Shown: one piece after another, positions 1-7,654 of the stretch
Position numbering within the stretch: position 1 is the first letter of the stretch
Layout of the letters: every line of letters begins with the position of its first letter
Source: Acidobacteriota bacterium
Lineage (GTDB): Bacteria; Acidobacteriota; Terriglobia; UBA7540
Reading direction: 5' to 3'
Length of the DNA: 64,000 nt
Assembly: GCA_902812465.1 (NCBI GenBank)
Contig: CADDZE010000014.1
Span: 1 to 64,000, forward strand
Translations under genes and position numbers: made by a program
Notes under the pieces: generated by a model
Databases searched by the model: none
The model's input: the letters and a program-made list of their open reading frames with translations, nothing else
What the model was told of the DNA's origin: nothing

Positions 1-243
1 CCAAGAATCTTCGCGGCGGGGAACCGTTCGAAAAGGTGAGGATGGCCTGAAGGGTTCGCCCATCACCGCGGCGATACTGCAAGTCGAACATCTGCTGCCG
101 ATAGCGAATATTGCGAAGCCCGAACCAGCGCCCCTCGCCGAGCAACGCTTCTGGAAGGGCGGGGCTGAGGGTAAACCAGAAATGCCCGGGTTCATTCCCT
201 TCTCGGAATCCGAACAGGGTGCGGATGATATGGGCGGGCAGCG
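1..243 (-). pseudogene. C-terminal fragment of a glycoside-hydrolase-like protein (runs off left edge)
   Basis: Read on the minus strand from about 243 down to 1, one frame stays open with no stop. It gives protein-like sequence including HIIRTLFGFREG, FWFTLSPALPEALL and GLRNIRYRQQMFDLQYRR. The pattern 'LSPALP ... L ... LRYR ... D' resembles the C-terminal beta domain of GH63/MGH1-type and glycogen-debranching-like glycosidases; this is my inference. The 5' part is missing because the sequence switches near 243 to an unrelated gene on the other strand. The 3' end is outside the window. No start codon can be assigned. It could also be an unknown acidobacterial protein. The coding reading is moderately secure, the family weak. 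Confidence 0.4.
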
Positions 244-937
244 TGGGCCTGACCAAATACTACATCGCCCAGCCGCAGTGTGAAGCGCCTCCCCAGGTTT
301 TGTTCCCGCAGATGGTCAATCTCGTTCGCCGTTACGCAGAAGAGAAGGTGAGGGTTGTTGAGCCGGCCGACATCAAGGATCTGTTCCTGGCTCCGTATTA
401 TGGCTGGCTGGTGGAGATTCTTACGGAGCACATTCAACCGGATGCGTTGCAGGGCGAGGCGCCCGAAGTTCCACGGTATGAAGCCAGCCGGGGCCGGGAT
501 CGACAGCGGAGGTGGATTTTTGGACCAGCCGCGAACCGCGTGAGGTGATTCACAGCCACGTCAATTATGTCGTGCCGGACACGATGAAATGGGAACAATC
601 AGCCGCGTATTTTATCGACACGCATCCCGCCGTGGATGCCTTCGTGAAGAACACGGGCTTGGGTTTCGCCATTCCTTACCTCCACAACGGCCAGATGCAC
701 GACTATATGCCGGACTTTATCGTCCGATTGAAAGCCGATCGCCCCATTCACCTGATCTTAGAAACCAAGGGCTTCGATCCGCTGGAAGAGAAAAAGCGGG
801 CCGCCGCTGAGAGGTGGGTAGCGGCTGTGAATGCCGAGGGTAGTTACGGAACTTGGTGCTACGCTGTAGTCAAGAAGCCAACGGAAGTGCCGGCTCTGCT
901 GGCGATAGCGGCCGGTGTGGCCGATTCCCGCAAGTGA
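244..937 (+). pseudogene. C-terminal remnant of a type III restriction/DEAD-helicase-like protein, frameshifted
   Basis: From about 244 one frame encodes LTKYYIAQPQ, VLFPQMVNLVRRY and FLAPYYGWLVEILTEH. Near 492 the reading moves to another frame, which continues with GSTAEVDFWTSRE, NYVVPDTMKWEQSAAYFID, AFVKNTGLGFAIPYLHNGQ and DYMPDFIVRLK, ending at a TGA at 935-937. The two parts join if one base is missing in the G run at 491-493. The second part resembles the PD-(D/E)XK-like nuclease end of Res subunits of type III restriction systems and related helicases, with D in MPDFI and E/K in ILETKGF. The helicase domains and any methylase gene are absent. It is therefore a remnant or an assembly break, not a working enzyme. 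Confidence 0.65.
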
Positions 938-958
938 AGGGCATGGCCGGCTCGTGTT

Positions 959-2938
959 ATGCTGGGCACGCGCGGCCTCTGGCCATGCGCTGCAGATATG
1001 CCGCTCGCTAGTGCTGAAACGCGCGTCCGGCCGCCGCTTGAGCAAATCTTTGGCCCACACGGTTGGCTGGCCCGTCACCATCCGAAGTATGAATACCGGC
1101 TGTCGCAGCTTGAGATGGCGGAAAGTGTCGAGGCCGCGCTCGAGCACGGCCGGCACCTGATCGCGGAAGCGGGAACGGGTACCGGCAAAACGCTGGCCTA
1201 CCTGGTTCCCATCCTGCGCAGCGGTCGCCGCGTTGTGGTCTCGACCGGGACCAAGAATTTGCAGGAACAGATTTTCTTTAAGGACATCCCCTTCCTGCGC
1301 AAGCTCTTTCCCGATCTGCGAGCCGTGTTGATGAAGGGTCGGCAGAACTACCTTTGCCGCCAGAAGCTCTACGATATCGAAAGGCAGCCGGTGCTCAAGG
1401 GCCTGGAGGAAGTCGAGCTCTACGCAGCGATTCGGAAGTGGGAGCGGCGTACCGAGACCGGCGATCGTGCCGAGCTCCATAGCTTGCCGGATACGAGCGA
1501 GCTCTGGCCGCAGATTGACGCCCGGAGCGAGACCTGCACTGGGCAGAAGTGCCAGCAGTTCGACCGCTGCTTCATTACCTGGATGCACCAGAGGGCGGCG
1601 CAATCAGACTTGATTATTGTCAACCACCACCTCTTCTTCGCCGACCTGGCCCTCAAGCGAACTGGTGTTGCGGGCCTGCTGCCCGACTACGCGGCCGTGG
1701 TCTTTGACGAGGCGCACGAGATCGAAGACGTGGCGACGGAGTATTTTGGTATCCAGGTGTCCAATTACCGGGTTGAAGAGCTGGCCCGGGATACAGAAGC
1801 CACTCTGCGGCTGAAGGATCTGCGCGTGCCGGAAATCGTTGCCGCCGTCGGCGACCTCCGGCGGCGCGCTGAGCAGCTTTTTGAGCTCTTTCCCGGTAGT
1901 GAGGGGCGCTTCAATTTCGAGCATCGTGACCGCTTTGTCGAAACCCACCGCGGGGCCTGCTCCGCCTTCGAGAATGCTCTCGTGCGGCTTGAGACCGAGC
2001 TGCTGAAGGTCAAGGACCGGCCCGAGGAGCTAAACAACTTGGCGCGGCGTGCCGCCGAACAGCGGGCGGCCTTCGAAACGGTACTCGAAAGCCACGACCG
2101 CAACTACGTTTACTGGTGGGAACGGCGGGGTCGGGGCGTCTTTCTGGAAGCGTCGCCCATCGACGTTTCTGCCCTCCTGAGGGAATATCTGTTTGCGAAG
2201 GTAAACACGGTGATACTCACTTCGGCCACGCTTGCCGTAGGAGGAAGCTTCGCGTTTCTCAAGAGTCGACTGGGTGTCGACCAACCGCAGGAGAAGATCT
2301 ACGCTTCCCACTTCAACTTCGGCGAGCAGGCCCTGTTGTACACCCCCCTTCACCTGCCCGATCCGCGGGAGCCGAGCTTCGCCATGCGCGCGGCACAGGA
2401 GGTGGTCGAGCTTCTGAAGGTCACGCGCGGTCGGGCTTTTGTGCTCTTCACGTCGCATGCACAGATGCGCGAAGTCTATGAGCACGTGCGCCAGAAAGTT
2501 CGCTTTCCGCTGCTGCTCCAGGGGACGGCACCGCCCACGGCTTTGCTGGAGCGCTTCCGCCGAAGCCGCAACCCCGTTCTGTTTGCCACCAGCTCTTTCT
2601 GGCAGGGTGTCGACGTGCAGGGACAACAATTGAGCGCCGTGATTATTGACCGGCTGCCCTTCGCTGTGCCGACGGACCCAGTGGTGGCGGCGCGCATCCA
2701 GCGAATCAACGAGCACGGGGGCAATGCTTTCACCGAATATCAGATTCCAGAGGCCGTCATCGCCCTGAAACAGGGTTTTGGCCGGCTCATTCGCAGCGAA
2801 ACGGATCACGGGGTGCTGGCCATCCTCGACCACCGGCTGATCCGCAAGCCTTACGGCCGCCTCTTTCTCGAGAGCCTGCCCGGCTACCGCCGCACGACGC
2901 GGATCGAAGACGTGCGGGAATTTATGCAACGATGGTGA
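959..2938 (+). CDS. dinG: DinG/YoaA-type ATP-dependent DNA helicase (XPD-like)
   Basis: A superfamily 2 helicase of 659 residues, predicted to unwind DNA 5'-3' in repair, on forked DNA or R-loops. Walker A AGTGTGKT is at residues 71-78 and the DEAH box (FDEAHEIED) at about 249-257. Four cysteines at about 133, 193, 198 and 204 fit the iron-sulfur cluster ligands of the XPD/DinG family. The C-terminal helicase half has SATLAVGGSFAF, SSFWQGVD and QGFGRLIRS. No N-terminal exonuclease domain is present, as in the shorter DinG/YoaA group. The ATG at 959 starts 21 bases after the preceding remnant; an in-frame ATG at 998 would remove 13 poorly conserved residues and is also possible. Length is normal for the family. 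Confidence 0.9.
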   Translation: MLGTRGLWPCAADMPLASAETRVRPPLEQIFGPHGWLARHHPKYEYRLSQLEMAESVEAALEHGRHLIAEAGTGTGKTLAYLVPILRSGRRVVVSTGTKNLQEQIFFKDIPFLRKLFPDLRAVLMKGRQNYLCRQKLYDIERQPVLKGLEEVELYAAIRKWERRTETGDRAELHSLPDTSELWPQIDARSETCTGQKCQQFDRCFITWMHQRAAQSDLIIVNHHLFFADLALKRTGVAGLLPDYAAVVFDEAHEIEDVATEYFGIQVSNYRVEELARDTEATLRLKDLRVPEIVAAVGDLRRRAEQLFELFPGSEGRFNFEHRDRFVETHRGACSAFENALVRLETELLKVKDRPEELNNLARRAAEQRAAFETVLESHDRNYVYWWERRGRGVFLEASPIDVSALLREYLFAKVNTVILTSATLAVGGSFAFLKSRLGVDQPQEKIYASHFNFGEQALLYTPLHLPDPREPSFAMRAAQEVVELLKVTRGRAFVLFTSHAQMREVYEHVRQKVRFPLLLQGTAPPTALLERFRRSRNPVLFATSSFWQGVDVQGQQLSAVIIDRLPFAVPTDPVVAARIQRINEHGGNAFTEYQIPEAVIALKQGFGRLIRSETDHGVLAILDHRLIRKPYGRLFLESLPGYRRTTRIEDVREFMQRW

Positions 2939-3124
2939 AGCGCAGTTTATGGTTCGCTATTCCCAGCCTCCTGCCGCTGCTCCCTTCCCCGCATTCCCGC
3001 CATCTTCGAGCGTTCCGAAGCAGACCAGGAGTGGTCGGCAAAGAGCCAACCATGACAGGAAGGGAGGAATGACGGCGAGCTGAGGACCGCGGAACGTGAT
3101 CTAAACCTTACCAGACAACGACTC

Positions 3125-3502
3125 ATGTTCGAAGTTTCTGTCGATTATTCGTTTGCCGCTGGGCACGCCCTCAGAGGCTACAAGGGCAAGTGTGAAAACG
3201 TTCATGGGCACAACTACAGGGTGCGGGTGACACTGGCGGGGGAAAACCTGGATGCCAGTGGCTTACTGGTGGATTTTGCCGATCTTCGCGCCGCCATCCA
3301 GGACGTTGCCCAGCGGCTAGATCATCGCTATCTGAACGACCTGGCGCCGTTCGACTCCCTCAATCCATCGGCGGAGAATCTGGCTAAGTACTTCTTCGAT
3401 GAGATTCAAGGCAGGATCGGAAACCGAGGTGTGCGGGTGGAGGAGGTTACAGTATGGGAGACGGAGCTGACCTCCGCTACCTACCGTCCAAACGCCCGCT
3501 GA
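3125..3502 (+). CDS. queD: 6-carboxy-5,6,7,8-tetrahydropterin synthase (QueD/PTPS family)
   Basis: This 125-residue enzyme should convert dihydroneopterin triphosphate to 6-carboxytetrahydropterin in the queuosine/7-deazaguanine pathway. The zinc-binding histidines of the family are visible in FAAGHAL and VHGHNYRV. The catalytic Cys is in GKCENVHGH, the Asp-His pair in RLDHRYLND, and the C-terminal Glu in VTVWETE. Length is typical for bacterial QueD. No queC, queE or queF lies next to it here, so a folate-related pterin role cannot be fully excluded. The ATG at 3125 directly precedes the conserved FEVSVDYSFAAGH start. Confidence 0.92.
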   Translation: MFEVSVDYSFAAGHALRGYKGKCENVHGHNYRVRVTLAGENLDASGLLVDFADLRAAIQDVAQRLDHRYLNDLAPFDSLNPSAENLAKYFFDEIQGRIGNRGVRVEEVTVWETELTSATYRPNAR

Positions 3503-3573
3503 TGGGTTTGACGGCGACCTGCGAAAAGGCACTGGCCAAGGCAAAGGTCCACGGCGGGTGGCTCCTTGAGCCT

Positions 3574-3783
3574 CTACTCCCAGAGCCAGCCGCAAGCGCA
3601 CTTGATTCGGTCCCAAGCGCGAATCTTGGTCAGCAGCCTGCCACATTGCGCGCAGGTGCGCTGCCATTTCGACGTGGGTATCTTATCAGCTTCCATGGCC
3701 ATTACCGGATCGTCGCCTCTGCCGGTTGCCGAGGCGTCCCCCGATCCTTTACCAGCTCCAGTAGGCAAGTCCAGGATGCGCAT
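3574..3783 (-). CDS. Small hypothetical protein with two Cys-x-x-Cys-like pairs
   Basis: A 69-residue frame ending in TCAQCGRLLTKI and IKCACGWLWE. The two pairs (CAQC and CAC) and the Trp-rich end look like a small zinc ribbon; function is not recognised. The N-terminal part is low-complexity, so the true start may be the internal Met of MAMEADKIPTSKW. It lies 41 bases after another tiny Cys4 protein on the same strand, which suggests one short operon. No clear ribosome-binding site is seen. It may still be a chance frame, but the closely spaced cysteines at the C-terminus support coding. Confidence 0.4.
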   Translation of the reverse strand: MRILDLPTGAGKGSGDASATGRGDDPVMAMEADKIPTSKWQRTCAQCGRLLTKIRAWDRIKCACGWLWE

Positions 3784-3824
3784 CGATGTTATGTTGCTGC
3801 GAGCGGGTTCCGTCGCGGCACAGG

Positions 3825-4016
3825 TTAGGTGTCACCGCACCACCGACACGGTGCCAGCTTGTCCCTCTCGCGTACCCTTCCGCAGATCTCGCAGGCTTCG
3901 AGCAGCTCGGCCAGGACGTGTCGGGAGTGCCGGCGCCGCTGGTCCATAACCTCATGCTCTTGCCGAAGCTCGGCTAGTTCGTCAAGGCTCGGCATCATCG
4001 CGTGTTGCCCTCGCAT
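3825..4016 (-). CDS. Small hypothetical Cys4 protein
   Basis: A 63-residue frame with an acidic/helical N-terminal half (SLDELAELRQEHEVMDQRRR) and a C-terminal Cys4 pattern, CEICGRVRERDKLAPCRWCGD. The spacing CxxC-x10-CxxC fits a treble-clef or zinc-ribbon knuckle. The start may be the second or third Met (MMPSLDE). It is followed after 41 bases by a second small Cys-pair protein on the same strand. The family is not recognised; a small DNA- or protein-binding role is only a guess from the fold pattern. Confidence 0.4.
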   Translation of the reverse strand: MRGQHAMMPSLDELAELRQEHEVMDQRRRHSRHVLAELLEACEICGRVRERDKLAPCRWCGDT

Positions 4017-4451
4017 TCATCGTGTAGCAATCCACAGTCCAAATACTTCGAAAAATCGACGCTTCTATGAAACATCCATTTAAATCTCTGCATATCAGCT
4101 GGTTACACAATTTGTTTCTTGACCCTCAGTAGCTGGCAATGGCCGCCCGGGCTCCCTTCCCGCTCCACTTTGGGGTAACAACACGCCTATGGTAGCAAAC
4201 TGGGACCCGCATTCCCCCGGTTGGCATCGAGTTCACGGCGATGGGCGTATAGTCGCAGGTGGCTCAACTCATCCCAAGCTGGCTCTTTCGGCCGGCCATC
4301 GCTTGCCTAAAACCTGACTCGGGTCTGGAGCCGGGATCAGCGATCGGAGATGGCGCTTGTCAGTTGTGGTAGAATCACGAGTAGCGGCAGGCGAGTCCAC
4401 AGCCTAGATGACGCGGCGCAGGGCGTGCGAGCTCCTGGGGAAGGCGGTGCC
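4017..4451. other. Gene-free stretch upstream of the VWFA pair
   Basis: No convincing coding frame or RNA gene is seen. It should hold the promoter for the VWFA genes that follow. A TTGTCA near 4356 has no well-spaced -10 box, so no promoter is called. Confidence 0.4.
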
Positions 4452-5465
4452 ATGAAGGGCGGTAGCGCACACAGGACATGCTCATGGGGCGTGGTGCTAG
4501 GGGCGGCCATTTTTGCTTTCGCTGGATCGGGAGCGAAAGGCCGACCGAAGGACCAACGGAACGTTAAACTGAATGAGCAGACCCCGCCCCAAGTCACCGT
4601 TCGCCAGCCTTCGCTTCACCCTGCTCCGCTACGTGTGTCCGTGGACATGGTGGTGGTCAATGTGACGGTCACTGACCCGTACGACCGCATCGTGACCGGC
4701 CTCGATCAAAGCAACTTCGAAATCTTCGACGAGAAGGTACCGCAGAAGATTGTTTCCTTCTCGACGGAAGATGCTCCCATCTCGGTGGGTCTTATCTTCG
4801 ACTCCAGTGGCTCGATGAGCGATAAGATTCAAAAGTCAAAGGAAGCAGCGCTGCAGTTCTTCAAAACATCCAATCCGCAGGATGAATTCTTGCTCATCAA
4901 CTTCAACGAAAGCCCGAACCTTATCTCGGGTTTCACGTCGAAGTTTGAAAACCTACAAGAGCGGCTGCTGTTTGTGAAGTCGGGGGGCAAGACGGCGCTT
5001 CTCGACGCGATTTATTTGGGCATGGCGGAAATGAAGAAAGCGAGCACACACCGCAAGGCGCTGCTGGTGATCTCGGACGGCGGGGACAACCACAGCCGCT
5101 ACACCGAGAACGACGTCAAGAAGGCGGTTAAGGAATCAGATGTTGAGATCTACGCGGTCGGCGTCTTTGAGCCGTTGTCCTCGCGTAACCGCACGCCCGA
5201 AGAGGCGGCCGGACCAGGTCTTCTTTCCGAGTTGGCTGAGATTTCCGGGGGCCGGCTCTTCAGCGTGGAGGATGCCAACGAGCTTCCGGACATCGCCGAG
5301 AAGATCTCCATCGAGCTGCGCAACCAGTACGTCATCGGCTACAAGCCATCGAACCTGGTTCGCGACGGGCGGTGGCGTCGCATCAAAGTGAAACTCGATC
5401 CGCCGCGTGGCCTACCGCCGCTGCAAGTCTACGCCCGCACCGGATACTATGCTCCGACCCAGTAG
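4452..5465 (+). CDS. Secreted VWFA-related acidobacterial protein (first of a pair)
   Basis: A 338-residue protein with a signal-like N-terminus (GVVLGAAIFAFAGSGAKG) and one von Willebrand factor A domain. The metal-ion-dependent adhesion site DSSGSM is intact at about residues 117-122, with the later ISDGGDN segment supplying the second Asp. The conserved C-terminal pattern RNQYVIGYKPSN and GYYAP is typical of the acidobacterial VWFA-related family (TIGR03436 as I recall). It is predicted to act outside the cytoplasm in protein binding; the partner is unknown. The ATG at 4452 is chosen because it begins the signal peptide; a frame start at 4350 adds 34 residues without such features. Its end overlaps the next, paralogous gene by 17 bases, so the two are probably translationally coupled. 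Confidence 0.87.
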   Translation: MKGGSAHRTCSWGVVLGAAIFAFAGSGAKGRPKDQRNVKLNEQTPPQVTVRQPSLHPAPLRVSVDMVVVNVTVTDPYDRIVTGLDQSNFEIFDEKVPQKIVSFSTEDAPISVGLIFDSSGSMSDKIQKSKEAALQFFKTSNPQDEFLLINFNESPNLISGFTSKFENLQERLLFVKSGGKTALLDAIYLGMAEMKKASTHRKALLVISDGGDNHSRYTENDVKKAVKESDVEIYAVGVFEPLSSRNRTPEEAAGPGLLSELAEISGGRLFSVEDANELPDIAEKISIELRNQYVIGYKPSNLVRDGRWRRIKVKLDPPRGLPPLQVYARTGYYAPTQ

Positions 5466-6537
5466 GAACCACTTTCCTCTTGCGACCCTCCTTGCCATTG
5501 TACTTGCCGGCGCTGGGGTTTTAGCTCAGGCGGTGGCACAGGCGCCGGCGAATCCGCCAGGAGGTTCCTCTGGGACAGCCTCCCCCAGTCGGGTCGGAGC
5601 ACCCCAACCCAAGACGAGCAGCGCTTCGGGCTTGGGACAGCAGGGCGGCGAATACCGATTGCGTGTGAACGTCAACTTGGTGGTGTTGCACGCGACGGTT
5701 CTCGACAAGAAGGGGCGCATGGTGAATGACCTCACCCAGGACAACTTTCGCGTTTACGAGGACGGTGTGCCGCAGAAACTGGCTGTCTTCTCCCACGCGG
5801 ATATCCCGGTCACCATGGGCATCGTGATCGACGACAGCGGCAGTATGCGGGAGAAACGCGCCGCGGTGAACGCCGCTGCCCTGACGCTGGTGCGCACGTC
5901 CAATCCTCAGGACCAGGTCTTCGTGGTGAACTTCAACGACGTCTATTATCTCGACACACCGGGCGACTTCGCCTCTAACATGGAGGATTTGAAAGCGGCC
6001 CTCTCCAAGATCGACTCGCGCGGGGGCACTGCGCTTTACGATGCCGTGTATGCTTCGCTCGACCACCTCAAGCTGGGAAACCGCGATAAGAAGGTGCTGG
6101 TGGTGATTACCGACGGCGAGGATAATGCCAGCCGCTACACCTTTGACGAACTGATCCAGCGGGCCCGCCAATCCAACGCAGTGATCTATTGTATCGGCCT
6201 GTTGGGGGAGGAGCAGCCAGGGGGGCTGTTCAAGATCGGACATGGGGCGCATCGCGGAGGAAAGGTTCTGGAGAAACTGGCCGAAGCCACGGGAGGCACC
6301 GCCTACTTCCCGAAGTCGCTCGACGAGGTGGATGCCATCTGCCAGCAGATTGCCCACGACATTCGCAATCAGTACACGCTGGCCTACTATCCCAGCAATA
6401 CCAAGCGTGATGGCACGTTCCGCACCGTGCGCATCGAGGCCTTTGCCCCTGGCAGCCACAGCCGGCTGATTGTCCGCAGCCGGCCGGGTTATTTCGCTCC
6501 CAGACCCGAGCCCTCCGGGGTGGCCGCGAGCTGGTAG
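5449..6537 (+). CDS. Secreted VWFA-related acidobacterial protein (second of a pair)
   Basis: A 362-residue paralogue of the gene before it. The N-terminus has a hydrophobic signal segment (FPLATLLAIVLAGAGVLAQA), followed by a Gly/Ser/Pro-rich linker and a VWFA domain with the MIDAS motif DDSGSM and the second metal-site segment ITDGEDN. The family end RNQYTLAYYPSN ... GYFAP is present. The ATG at 5449, inside the end of the upstream gene, gives the best signal peptide; a GTG at 5407 would add 14 residues. Tandem duplication of this family in an overlapping pair is visible directly. Substrate or partner is unknown; an extracellular binding role is inferred from the domain. Confidence 0.87.
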   Translation: MLRPSRNHFPLATLLAIVLAGAGVLAQAVAQAPANPPGGSSGTASPSRVGAPQPKTSSASGLGQQGGEYRLRVNVNLVVLHATVLDKKGRMVNDLTQDNFRVYEDGVPQKLAVFSHADIPVTMGIVIDDSGSMREKRAAVNAAALTLVRTSNPQDQVFVVNFNDVYYLDTPGDFASNMEDLKAALSKIDSRGGTALYDAVYASLDHLKLGNRDKKVLVVITDGEDNASRYTFDELIQRARQSNAVIYCIGLLGEEQPGGLFKIGHGAHRGGKVLEKLAEATGGTAYFPKSLDEVDAICQQIAHDIRNQYTLAYYPSNTKRDGTFRTVRIEAFAPGSHSRLIVRSRPGYFAPRPEPSGVAASW

Positions 6538-6698
6538 AGCGTGCGCCTCCGACTGCCCTATTGGTGTATTGCTTCTCCTCTTGAGCTTGCGAGGAACCCT
6601 GCCTTACAGAATAGTTTCGAGCCACGAATCGCCACTTGACGCCGCTGCTGCGGCGCGCAAGGGCGCATGGAGGGTGGCAACCACGGAGGCTTACTAGA

Positions 6699-7355
6699 GT
6701 GGACGGGTTATCGGGCTTCGCGTCAGGCGCCTTTGAGTTCTTCCGCGAGCTGGCACAGAACAACAACCAACAGTGGTTCAACCACAACCGGGAGCGTTAT
6801 GACCATTACGTGGTCGGCAGTTTCCGCGCCTTGTTGCAAGAACTCGCGCTTTTCTTGCGGCAGCTCAACCCGCACTTTGAGACTTCCGGCAAGACCAATC
6901 GCAACTTCTCCCGCATCAACCGCGATATCCGGTTCAGCAAGGACAAGAGCCCTTACAAATCCAACTTCTACCTCTACGTCTTCGACTGCCAGCGCGAGCC
7001 GCAGGCCGACGGCCGCTTGTATGTTGGACTTAGCGCCGATTGTCTTACCGTTAGCTTCTCTGTGTACGCCTCCTGGAAAGCCGGAAGGAAGAGGGTGCTG
7101 GAGTCGATCTTCCGGCCGCGAGTGAAGGTCCATCCTGAGCTTTGGCAAAACCTCCTGGATCGCGTTGTCCGGCGCGGACACTACGAGACCTACTGGTACC
7201 GGCACGACGACGGCGGCTTGACGCAGCATCCTGGCCTGCCGCGCCGCCCGGAAGACCGGGAGACCTTGCAGGCCTGGGTGGTGCGCCGCGTGTTTCGACC
7301 TAATGCCTGCGGGCTTGGCCAACCGTCCTTCGCCCGGAGAGTCGTTCAGATCTAG
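6699..7355 (+). CDS. DUF2461 family protein, probably shortened by an in-frame stop
   Basis: A 218-residue protein with family features near the N-terminus: FFRELAQNNNQQWFNHNRERY, then TNRNFSRINRDIRFSKDKSPYK and LYVGLSADCLTVSFSVY. The family (TIGR02453) has no established function. The GTG at 6699 is preferred because GGAGG lies nine bases upstream, although the frame extends further back. The TAG at 7353-7355 is followed in the same frame by 29 sense codons including SYLYPLYVFTSVAAPPWQ before a TGA at 7443. That looks like the lost end of the same protein. Either the gene carries a nonsense change or the natural end is here. Confidence 0.72.
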   Translation: MDGLSGFASGAFEFFRELAQNNNQQWFNHNRERYDHYVVGSFRALLQELALFLRQLNPHFETSGKTNRNFSRINRDIRFSKDKSPYKSNFYLYVFDCQREPQADGRLYVGLSADCLTVSFSVYASWKAGRKRVLESIFRPRVKVHPELWQNLLDRVVRRGHYETYWYRHDDGGLTQHPGLPRRPEDRETLQAWVVRRVFRPNACGLGQPSFARRVVQI

Positions 7356-7654
7356 AGCTACCTGTATCCGCTGTATGTCTTTACGTCCGTCGCCGCGCCC
7401 CCATGGCAAACTGAGTTGCGCAAGTCCCTCCGCGTTCCGGCGTGAAGGTCTGGCCCGCACGCGTGTTACAGCTTGCGTCGTTTTCGCAGTTATATCCAGG
7501 AGTCGGCGGCGCAGACGGATTTAGCCGTCGACGGTCAGACCTCGTCGCAACCCCAATTTCTGAAGCGGGCGAATACCTTCATGACGCTTAATCCTCCCGG
7601 CTTTAGTCTAGGCGCCACCTACCTGCCGGACGGGGTCCGCTCATCCCAGTGACT
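7356..7654. other. Degraded stretch between the DUF2461 gene and the GH57 gene
   Basis: The first 90 bases continue the upstream frame after its stop. From about 7446 to 7652 another frame is open (RRFRSYIQESAAQTD ... FLKRANTFMTLNPPGFS) and overlaps the GH57 start region. I do not recognise it; it may be a gene remnant. No clear promoter is seen. Confidence 0.35.

Noticed and set aside
758-1603. Long minus-strand frame opposite the DinG gene
   Set aside because: It is the complement of a well-supported helicase gene and shows no family motifs; GC-rich DNA gives long antisense frames.
4340-4380. Promoter with TTGTCA upstream of the VWFA pair
   Set aside because: The nearest -10-like TAGAAT is only seven bases away, too close for a sigma70 promoter.
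5521-6459. Minus-strand frame of 312 codons opposite the second VWFA gene
   Set aside because: Fully antisense to a clear gene and without recognisable domains.
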